Source: CAYZXK01 sp964482395 | GTDB lineage: Bacteria > Planctomycetota > Phycisphaerae > UBA1845 > Fen-1342 | Assembly: GCA_964482395.1 (NCBI GenBank) | Contig: CAYZXK010000040.1 | Coordinates: 1-20,021 of the forward strand | DNA length: 20,021 nt | Direction of reading: 5' to 3' | In this document: piece after piece, positions 14,435 to 20,021 of the stretch | How positions within the stretch are numbered: the stretch's first letter is position 1 | How the letters are laid out: each line of letters starts with the position of its first letter | Made by a program: the position numbers and the translations under genes | The notes under the pieces: generated by a model | What the model was told of the DNA's origin: nothing | The model's input: the letters and a program-made list of their open reading frames with translations, nothing else | Databases searched by the model: none

Positions 14435-14465
14435 AGTCCGACAGTCTGGTGCAGGAGCACGGCCC

Positions 14466-14828
14466 ATGAGTCTGAGAACCCCAATGCTTCTGGCGACCCT
14501 GGTCGGCCTGACGGTCCTGACCGGTTGCCACCGACCGTTCACCCGCGACCGGTACGAGATGATCCAGATTGGCGTCGACGACCGCGAGGATGTCCGCCAC
14601 GTCCTTGGCAAACCCACCTGCGACCTCAACGACCAGTGGTTCTACGATGATCTGAAACGCCACTACTCGGCGGTCATCTTCTTTGACGCCGACGGACGAG
14701 TAAGCGGCAAGGAGTGGATGGACGCCCGGACCGGGCAGTGGGAAGGTCAGAACCCCAACGCCGACCAGCCGCTGGAAGGCGAGGTCCGCGAGCGACATCG
14801 CAAGACCACGCGGATCGACGAAGACTGA
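14466..14828 (+). CDS. Small BamE/SmpA-like lipoprotein
   Basis: A 120-residue lipoprotein. A short signal with lipobox LTGC ends at Cys21. The mature part RYEMIQIGVDDREDVRHVLGKP and WFYDDLKRHYSAVIFFDADGRVSGKEWMD follows the SmpA/OmlA (BamE) pattern: two helices leading to a 'G-x-P' turn, then a three-stranded sheet. BamE-like folds are found in the outer-membrane protein assembly complex but also in many unrelated small envelope proteins, so a Bam role is not established. The frame is open upstream, but ATG 14466 is chosen because CAGGAG lies just before it and the signal peptide begins there. The charged tail (EGEVRERHRKTTRIDED) is not part of the fold. A hairpin begins right after the stop. 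Confidence 0.8.
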   Translation: MSLRTPMLLATLVGLTVLTGCHRPFTRDRYEMIQIGVDDREDVRHVLGKPTCDLNDQWFYDDLKRHYSAVIFFDADGRVSGKEWMDARTGQWEGQNPNADQPLEGEVRERHRKTTRIDED

Positions 14829-14881
14829 ATCACCGGGCGCAGACGCGCCGCACCGATCAGGCCCCCAGGCCCGGTGATCGG
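14829..14881 (+). terminator. Hairpin(s) after the BamE-like gene, with two alternative left arms
   Basis: ATCACCGGGC (14829-14838) pairs perfectly with GCCCGGTGAT (14869-14878). CCGATCA (14853-14859) pairs perfectly with TGATCGG (14875-14881), sharing the right side, so the two stems exclude each other. The first begins immediately after the TGA. More GC-rich self-complementary sequence follows to about 14930. No T tract is present; termination or 3'-end protection is inferred. Confidence 0.4.
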
Positions 14882-15017
14882 GGCGCCGGGCGGCCCGGGG
14901 CGCGCCGACGACCGGCGGGCGGCCGGGCTGTCGGCCCGGTCGGCTTGCGAGCCAGCCCACCTCGTACGACCGGCAAGGACCGATAGAATCTTCGAGAACT
15001 TGTTTGCGAGGTGACCC

Positions 15018-15854
15018 ATGCCACCGCCCACTAAGCCGGAGACCCGCGTGGCAGACGGGGAGTTCGCCTATCAGACCGCGGCTGAGGAGACCTGGCGGAT
15101 TTTCCGGATCATGTCGGAGTTCGTGGAGGGTATCGACGTCCTATCACACGTCGGGCGGGCGGTCTCGATCTTCGGCTCCTCACGGGTCGGTCCGGACGAT
15201 CCCTACTACCGCATGGCGGAACAGTGCGCTCGCCTGCTGGTGGAGCGGGATTACGCGGTCATCACCGGCGGCGGCCCGGGGATCATGGAGGCGGCCAACA
15301 AGGGTGCGGCCCAGGCCGGCGGCAAGAGCGTGGGCCTGAATATCGCCTTGCCCCACGAGCAGATTCCCAACCCCTACCAGAACATCGCCCTCAATTTCCA
15401 CTACTTCTTCGTCCGCAAGGTCATGTTCCTCAAATACGCGGTCGGGACCATTTGCCTGCCCGGCGGGTTCGGCACCTTGGACGAGTTCTTCGAGACCATG
15501 ACTCTGGTCCAAACCGGCAAGGCCCCGCGCATGGCCATCGTCCTGCTGGGCAGCCCGTTCTGGAACCCCATGCTGGACTGGCTCCGCACCACCCTGCTGG
15601 AGAAGCACGGCCACATCGCACGCGAGGACCTGGAACTCTACACCGTCACCGACGACCCCCAGGTCGCCGTCCACACCGTCTGCGATTACTACGAACGCCA
15701 CGGTACCCCCATCCGCGTCCCCGCCACCGCCGAAGAGATGAAACGCCATCCCCAGGAACGGATGACCGCTGAAGGGACCGTTTATGGTGTTCCCCCGTCC
15801 GGCCCCGCCCGGCCGAATCGCCTGCCGGACGGTCGCCGACGGTCCGCACCCTGA
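15018..15854 (+). CDS. LOG-family nucleotide 5'-monophosphate phosphoribohydrolase (TIGR00730)
   Basis: A 278-residue Rossmann-fold protein. GGGPGIMEAANKGA (84-97) and PGGFGTLDEFFE (148-159) are the two defining motifs of the LOG/'lysine decarboxylase-like' family; the Arg and Glu in and near them act in catalysis. The family cleaves the N-glycosidic bond of nucleoside monophosphates, releasing ribose 5-phosphate and a base; cytokinin-type nucleotides are one known substrate, AMP-like nucleotides another. The older 'decarboxylase' label is misleading. Helical residues 15-40 precede the core, and the last 40 residues after PATAEEMKRHPQ are low-complexity and rich in Pro/Arg. ATG 15018 follows GAGGTG after 4 bases. 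A TAGAAT -10-like box lies at 14984-14989 without a good -35. Confidence 0.9.
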   Translation: MPPPTKPETRVADGEFAYQTAAEETWRIFRIMSEFVEGIDVLSHVGRAVSIFGSSRVGPDDPYYRMAEQCARLLVERDYAVITGGGPGIMEAANKGAAQAGGKSVGLNIALPHEQIPNPYQNIALNFHYFFVRKVMFLKYAVGTICLPGGFGTLDEFFETMTLVQTGKAPRMAIVLLGSPFWNPMLDWLRTTLLEKHGHIAREDLELYTVTDDPQVAVHTVCDYYERHGTPIRVPATAEEMKRHPQERMTAEGTVYGVPPSGPARPNRLPDGRRRSAP

Positions 15855-15882
15855 TTTGCTCAGGCCGGCTTGGCGGACCGTC
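15838..15882. terminator. Bidirectional terminator-like hairpin between convergent genes
   Basis: GACGGTCCGC (15838-15847) and GCGGACCGTC (15873-15882) are perfect 10-base complements with a 25-base loop. The left arm is in the last codons of the LOG gene and the right arm covers the stop region of the leftward small membrane protein gene. The placement suits a shared terminator or roadblock. No T tract is seen on either strand. Confidence 0.5.
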
Positions 15883-16153
15883 ACTTGGGGGGCGGCTTTT
15901 TGGGCGCGTCCTTTTGCTGGCCGGTCTGTGCGTCGCGGATTTCGCGCAGCAGTCCGATAATCTCGGTGAGCTTCTGATTGGAGATGCGCAACTCCTGGAT
16001 CATCTCATTGCGCTGCTGTCCGCTGTCGGGGACCTGGGCCAGTGCGATCCGTGGGGTGCTCAGGGCCTGCCAGAGCAGGGCCGAGGCAAGCACCATCGCG
16101 CCGCCCAGCGCGCAGGCTGACCAAATCGAACGTCTGGAATTACCGGTCGACAT
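15881..16153 (-). CDS. Small exported or membrane-anchored coiled-coil protein, unknown
   Basis: A 90-residue protein. After a short basic start (MSTGNSRRS) a hydrophobic helix (about 10-30) could be a membrane anchor or an uncleaved signal; a cleavage-like site ALA-Q lies at 39/40. Residues 45-75 (RNEMIQELRISNQKLTEIIGLLREIRD) have heptad spacing and should form a coiled coil. The tail KDAPKKPPPK is basic and Pro-rich. ATG 16153 is supported by GGGAG at 16159-16163, 5 bases away. It follows aspS by 77 bases on the same strand and may share its transcript. No family is recognised. Confidence 0.72.
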   Translation of the reverse strand: MSTGNSRRSIWSACALGGAMVLASALLWQALSTPRIALAQVPDSGQQRNEMIQELRISNQKLTEIIGLLREIRDAQTGQQKDAPKKPPPK

Positions 16154-16230
16154 GGCGACTCCCTTTGACAGTCAAGATCGTTCCCTAACTTCGCCGGCCG
16201 CGTCGGGCCGAGCGCCACGCGGCCGTGCTT

Positions 16231-18024
16231 TCACTGGTTTGGGCGCAGAAGCCTCAAACCGAGCTCTTCGAGCTGTTCGGGCGCCACCGGGCTGGGCGCT
16301 TCGGTGAGCAGGCAGGCGGCCCGGGTGGTTTTCGGGAACGCGATTGTGTCGCGAATGCTCTCCATGCCGGTCAGCAGCATGACGATGCGATCCAGGCCGA
16401 GGGCTATTCCGCCGTGCGGTGGCGGCCCGTACTTCAAGGCCCGCAGCAGGAACCCGAACTTCGCCTCTTGCTCCTCCTTGCTCAGCCGGAGCACCCGAAA
16501 GACCTGCTCCTGCACCTCGGCCCGGTGAATCCGAATGCTGCCGCCGCCGATCTCGCTCCCGTTGAGCACCACGTCGTACGCCTTGGCCCGGCAACTGCCC
16601 GGATCGGTCTCCAGCCTGGGAATATCCTCGTCCCGCGGCGCGGTGAAGGGGTGATGGACCGCATAGTAACGGCCGTCCTCGGGATGGAATTCGAACATGG
16701 GAAACTCCACCACCCACAGGAAGTTCCACTTGTCCTTGGGAATCAGCCCGCGCCTGCGGGCCACCACCTCGCGCAGCCAGGACAGATACTTGCACACCTC
16801 CGGCTCCGGCCCGGCCGCGAAGAAGAGCACGTCGCCGGGCCGGGCACCGGTGAGGGCGCACAGCTCGGCCGCCTGATCCGGGCCGAAGAACTTGGCGATG
16901 CCGGTCTGGAGGACCGGCTGCCCGTCGGCGGCCGCGACCTTGACCAGCGGCAGCCCCCAGGCGCCGATGCCCTTCAACTCATCGGTCAGGAGGTCGGTCT
17001 CCTTGCGGGTCATGGCCGCCCCGCCCGGAACGCAAATGGCCCGGACCACGCCCCCGGCGGCAAGCGCCTGCTTGAAATGCTCGAACTCGGTCTGCCGGGC
17101 CAAGTCCGAGACATCCTTGATCCTCAGATCGTAACGGGTGTCGGGCCGGTCGATTCCGTATTCGCGCATGGCCTGCTGGTAAGTCATGGTCGGAAACGGG
17201 GTAGGCACGTCAATGCCATGCACAACCTTCATCAGTCTGGCCAAACAGCCCTCGACCACCCGCATCACGTCCTCCGGCTGCACGAAGGACATCTCCAGAT
17301 CAAGCTGGGTGAACTCCGGCTGCCGATCGGCCCGCAGGTCCTCGTCCCGGAAGCAGCGCACGATCTGCACGTAGCGGTCGAATCCGCTCATCATCAGCAG
17401 TTGCTTGAAAAGCTGCGGCGATTGCGGCAGGGCGTAGAATCTGCCCGGGTTGACGCGGGAAGGGACCAGATAATCCCGGGCTCCCTCCGGCGTGCTCTTG
17501 GTCAGGAAGGGCGTCTCGATCTCGATGAATCCCTGGGCGTCGAAGTAGTCCCGAATGGTCTTGGTGATGCGGTGCCGCATCATGAGAGCCTGCTGCATCG
17601 GCCGCCGACGAAGATCCAGGAAGCGATACTGGAGGCGGGTTTCCTCGCTGGTGTCCAGTTCGTCGGTCAGCTCGAAGATCGGCGTTTCCGACGTGCTGAG
17701 AATCTCCACTTCCCGCACGCTGACCTCCACCGCTCCGGTCTTCAGGTTGGGGTTGACCAGTCCCTCCGGCCGGGGGGCCACCTGGCCGCGCGCCGCAATG
17801 CAGTACTCGCTGCGGAGCCGATTCGCCACCTCGTGCGCCGCCGGGTCGATCTCCGAGCTGAACTTCAGTTGCACCAGGCCCGTCCGATCCCGAAGATCGA
17901 CGAAGACCATTCCGCCCAGGTTCCTTCGGACATGGACCCATCCGACCAGCAGGACCGTCTGGCCGACCCGGTCCAGCCCGACTTCTCCGCAGTAGCAAGT
18001 GCGCTGGTTATAGGGCAATGACAC
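16231..18024 (-). CDS. aspS: Aspartyl-tRNA synthetase, bacterial type
   Basis: A 597-residue class IIb synthetase with the full bacterial architecture. The N-terminal OB-fold anticodon domain spans 1-110 (VGWVHVRRNLGGMVFVDLRDRTG). The catalytic core has YRFLDLRR (133-140), STPEGARDYLVPSR (177-190) and motif 2 FRDEDLRADRQPEFTQLDLE (225-244). A GAD insertion domain (about 290-420) follows, and motif 3 is GGIALGLDRIVMLLTG (538-553). It charges tRNA-Asp with aspartate. The start is GTG 18024, with GGGAG about 8 bases upstream. At the two OB-fold positions linked to tRNA-Asn discrimination it has Leu36 and Gly88, a mixed pattern. It is followed after 77 bases by the small membrane protein. Confidence 0.97.
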   Translation of the reverse strand: MSLPYNQRTCYCGEVGLDRVGQTVLLVGWVHVRRNLGGMVFVDLRDRTGLVQLKFSSEIDPAAHEVANRLRSEYCIAARGQVAPRPEGLVNPNLKTGAVEVSVREVEILSTSETPIFELTDELDTSEETRLQYRFLDLRRRPMQQALMMRHRITKTIRDYFDAQGFIEIETPFLTKSTPEGARDYLVPSRVNPGRFYALPQSPQLFKQLLMMSGFDRYVQIVRCFRDEDLRADRQPEFTQLDLEMSFVQPEDVMRVVEGCLARLMKVVHGIDVPTPFPTMTYQQAMREYGIDRPDTRYDLRIKDVSDLARQTEFEHFKQALAAGGVVRAICVPGGAAMTRKETDLLTDELKGIGAWGLPLVKVAAADGQPVLQTGIAKFFGPDQAAELCALTGARPGDVLFFAAGPEPEVCKYLSWLREVVARRRGLIPKDKWNFLWVVEFPMFEFHPEDGRYYAVHHPFTAPRDEDIPRLETDPGSCRAKAYDVVLNGSEIGGGSIRIHRAEVQEQVFRVLRLSKEEQEAKFGFLLRALKYGPPPHGGIALGLDRIVMLLTGMESIRDTIAFPKTTRAACLLTEAPSPVAPEQLEELGLRLLRPNQ

Positions 18025-18277
18025 GGCTCATCTCCCGGCCGGGGCCAACCTGCCCAGGCGAAAGCACTATGGTAGCCGCTGGAGGCGCCCCGTATCCACA
18101 AGCAGGTTTGCCCGTCATAGCCCCCAGCGCGGGCCCGGGGTCAACCTTCAGGGCCCGGAGCGCGAACGACGGGCCGATCTGTCAGCCGCAAGACCTCGCC
18201 AGTGGCCAGAAGCAGGGTACCGCCGGCCGGGCGGTACGCGCCGGCTTTCGCCCGGTCTGGGGTGCCGCCCTCGTTTT

Positions 18278-20021
18278 TCAGCCCGCTGCCGAACGAGTAT
18301 CCGCCGCCCGGCGCCCGGCCAGCAGCAAACCGGCTGAAACCAGTTTGATCGCCGCCAACATCAAAGCAGTGGTCGCGGTGCCGAACACCGGCACCAGCAG
18401 TATGCCGCACAGCGGCGCCCCCAGGCAGGCGCCCAGGTGATCTGCCCCCACCACCCAGCCGGCCGCGGCACCCGGGCGAGCTGTCAGCGACAGTTGCAAC
18501 CGGCCAGCGCAGGCGAACGCGGCGCCGCCCAGCAACCCGGTAGCGGTCACCAAGGCCGAGATGCACCATTCGACGATGGTGAGGGTTACCGGACCGGTTT
18601 GGATCGCCGCCAGGGCCGGCAAAAGCAACGGAACGGTCAGCGCCAGCAGGCCCAGGAGCAGGTCGACCCGGATCAGGCCTTGCCAATTCCGACTTACCCG
18701 CCCGGCCCAGACGCATCCGACCACCAGTCCGGCCATGAACAGGGCCACAATCCACCCGACGCGCTGGTAGACGTACCCGTAGAGGTTCTGGAATGCGAAC
18801 AGCCACAGAATGCTCAAGGCCATGGTGGCCAGCCCGGTGGTGCCCACCGAAAGTGTGATCGCGCCAGCGGCCCATCCCGCGCAGGTGCCGGCATGCAGGC
18901 GGCAGCCAACTAAAATCAGGCCCCCGACAGCCGCCATAGCCAGCGATAGCTTGGGCAAGCTGGTAGTACGCAGCCGGGCCAGGAATCCCCCGGCTTGCCC
19001 GCCGGATCGCAACCCCGCCGGCCCCCTTTGCGCTTCCCATAGAACCAGCCGCTGAATGTAGACCACTGGTTTGAGATCGCTGCTGACCGGGACCGGCCCG
19101 GCGGCGTCCAGGTCGGCCGACCGCCGAAGCAGCTTGTCTGGTGCCAGCCAGTCGGTGGCCCCGGCAAACCAGGCGGGGTCGAACCAGGGCGAATGGACAT
19201 CACGCTGCCGGTAGCGTTCGGCCAACTCCTCGGGGTCGGTGGTGATGAGGCCGGGCTGCGTTGCGGCCAGCAGTTGTGCCGGATCGCCCCAGCCGACAAT
19301 CACCTGGGGGAAATGCCGCCGCAAGGTGGCCCGCAACGAGCCCAGGTATTCCCGCGAAATCGCCGACAGTTCGGTGGGGGCCGCCGCAGCCATCAGGCAG
19401 AAGACTGAGCGCTCAGTCATCGCCCGCCGCAGCTCCGCGTAGAACTCGTCAGTGTAGAACCTCGCCCGTTGGGCCGAGATCGGCTCCGGCAGTCGGGCGA
19501 GGACCAGATCGAACCGATCCCGCTGGGTCTTGACGAAATGCCGGGCGTCCATGTGGTGGAGGCGGACCCGCGGGTCGCTCAGCGCCCGCCGATCGGCCTC
19601 GGCCAGCAGCGGGCGGACCAACTCGACCTGCCGCGGATCCAGCTCCACGTAATCAACCGCCTCGACCGGATGTCGCAGGACCTCCGCCAGCAATCCCTCG
19701 GCCCCGCCGCCCAGAACCAGAACCTTCCCGGGCCGGGGGTGCTGACACAGCCAGAAATGAGCCAGCGGGGCGAAAGTGTAGGGGTCCGGGAAATCCGCCG
19801 AGATCTGGCCGTCGCAGTAAAGCGAGAACTGGCCGGCCCGGCGGCCGACCGCCAGGTTCTGGTAGCGCGACTCGGCTTGGGCCACCAGCTCATAGCCCGG
19901 AGCGATGTTGTGCCATCGCCGCTGAATCAGCGTCTGGTCCAGCCGATCACCCAGGAAGACCGCGACCAGAAATGTGCCGGCCGCGAGGATCGCCAAGCCC
20001 AGCGTGCCTGTTTTGCGGGCC
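18278..20021 (-). CDS. Spermidine-synthase-like membrane protein (5' end outside window)
   Basis: The frame is open to the window edge; at least 581 codons are visible. Residue numbers here count from a TTG at 19996, probably not the true start. A Rossmann methyltransferase/aminopropyltransferase domain (about 40-270) shows KVLVLGGGAEGLLAEVLRHP, then the acidic strand end VDYVELDP, and LARLPEPISAQRARFYTDEFYAEL. After residue 340 come about six or seven hydrophobic helices. Proteins combining a SpeE-like domain with membrane helices are common in GC-rich environmental bacteria, where helices also precede the SpeE-like part; those would lie outside the window. The catalytic Asp normally found before the Pro of the D-x-P motif is absent (LPEP), so polyamine synthesis is doubtful. 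Function unknown. Confidence 0.8.
   Translation of the reverse strand, partial: ARKTGTLGLAILAAGTFLVAVFLGDRLDQTLIQRRWHNIAPGYELVAQAESRYQNLAVGRRAGQFSLYCDGQISADFPDPYTFAPLAHFWLCQHPRPGKVLVLGGGAEGLLAEVLRHPVEAVDYVELDPRQVELVRPLLAEADRRALSDPRVRLHHMDARHFVKTQRDRFDLVLARLPEPISAQRARFYTDEFYAELRRAMTERSVFCLMAAAAPTELSAISREYLGSLRATLRRHFPQVIVGWGDPAQLLAATQPGLITTDPEELAERYRQRDVHSPWFDPAWFAGATDWLAPDKLLRRSADLDAAGPVPVSSDLKPVVYIQRLVLWEAQRGPAGLRSGGQAGGFLARLRTTSLPKLSLAMAAVGGLILVGCRLHAGTCAGWAAGAITLSVGTTGLATMALSILWLFAFQNLYGYVYQRVGWIVALFMAGLVVGCVWAGRVSRNWQGLIRVDLLLGLLALTVPLLLPALAAIQTGPVTLTIVEWCISALVTATGLLGGAAFACAGRLQLSLTARPGAAAGWVVGADHLGACLGAPLCGILLVPVFGTATTALMLAAIKLVSAGLLLAGRRAADTRSAAG

Noticed and set aside
14085..14465. Extended start for the BamE-like lipoprotein
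   Set aside because: The extension would translate the palindromic repeat and displace the signal peptide; the lipobox and CAGGAG support ATG 14466.
16225..18021. 598-codon ORF antisense to aspS
   Set aside because: It is the complementary-frame shadow of a highly conserved synthetase; its protein is unstructured His/Pro/Arg-rich sequence.
18025..18140. Promoter upstream of aspS (TTGTGG ... TACCAT)
   Set aside because: The spacer is about 21 bases, too long for a sigma70 promoter.
1..20021. CRISPR arrays, tRNA/rRNA genes, transposases, toxin-antitoxin or defence genes
   Set aside because: None visible: no regularly spaced direct repeats, no cloverleaf or rRNA motifs, and no matching protein families.

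Overview
The window is about 20 kb of GC-rich bacterial chromosome. GTG and TTG starts are frequent and Shine-Dalgarno sequences are clear. The mix of genes suggests a Planctomycetota-like bacterium, possibly of the Phycisphaerae type: a deacetylase of the PEP-CTERM-locus subfamily, an actinobacterial-type inositol-phosphate synthase, a UbiA-type phosphoribosyltransferase and a membrane protein with a spermidine-synthase-like domain. This assignment is inference from gene content; there is no rRNA marker here. I see no tRNA, rRNA, CRISPR array, phage gene or transposase.

Layout. 1-1007 (minus): an alpha/beta hydrolase cut by the window edge, and a tandem-ACT protein. 1008-1459: a gene-free stretch rich in hairpins. 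1460-2164 (plus): a lipoprotein of unknown function. 2165-2881: almost gene-free, beginning with a degenerate palindromic repeat. 2882-4130 (minus): ribosomal protein S21 with its own promoter, then a polysaccharide deacetylase. 4365-11624 (plus): a cysteine desulfurase, then myo-inositol-1-phosphate synthase, a family-4 glycosyltransferase, a secreted heparinase II/III-like protein and a decaprenyl-phosphate phosphoribosyltransferase homologue. 11648-14016 (minus): a compact UDP-sugar dehydrogenase, thymidine kinase and a BtpA-family protein. 14017-14465: a divergent intergenic region with a second, better preserved copy of the palindromic repeat. 14466-15854 (plus): a BamE-like lipoprotein and a LOG-family nucleotide phosphoribohydrolase. 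15881-20021 (minus): a small membrane protein, aspartyl-tRNA synthetase and the 3' part of a spermidine-synthase-like membrane protein.

How the genes may work together. The plus-strand block 5721-11624 reads as a cell-envelope glycoconjugate module. It makes inositol phosphate, transfers sugar, makes a polyprenyl-phosphate-linked pentose, and has an exported protein that may cleave or bind uronate-containing glycan. The nearby UDP-sugar dehydrogenase could supply uronic acid and the deacetylase could modify an exopolysaccharide. The rest is housekeeping: translation (rpsU, aspS), nucleotide salvage (tdk, LOG) and sulfur transfer.

The least ordinary non-coding signal is a pair of related palindromic elements, at about 2191-2342 and 14181-14309. 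They share ends, core and internal spacing and look like copies of a non-autonomous mobile repeat. Other points of interest are a near-identical 18-bp block around the -10 elements of two genes, a -10 box inside a perfect dyad, a possible leaderless lipoprotein mRNA, and a 32-codon ORF with an ideal Shine-Dalgarno overlapping a strong hairpin. I found no clear new defence or signalling system.
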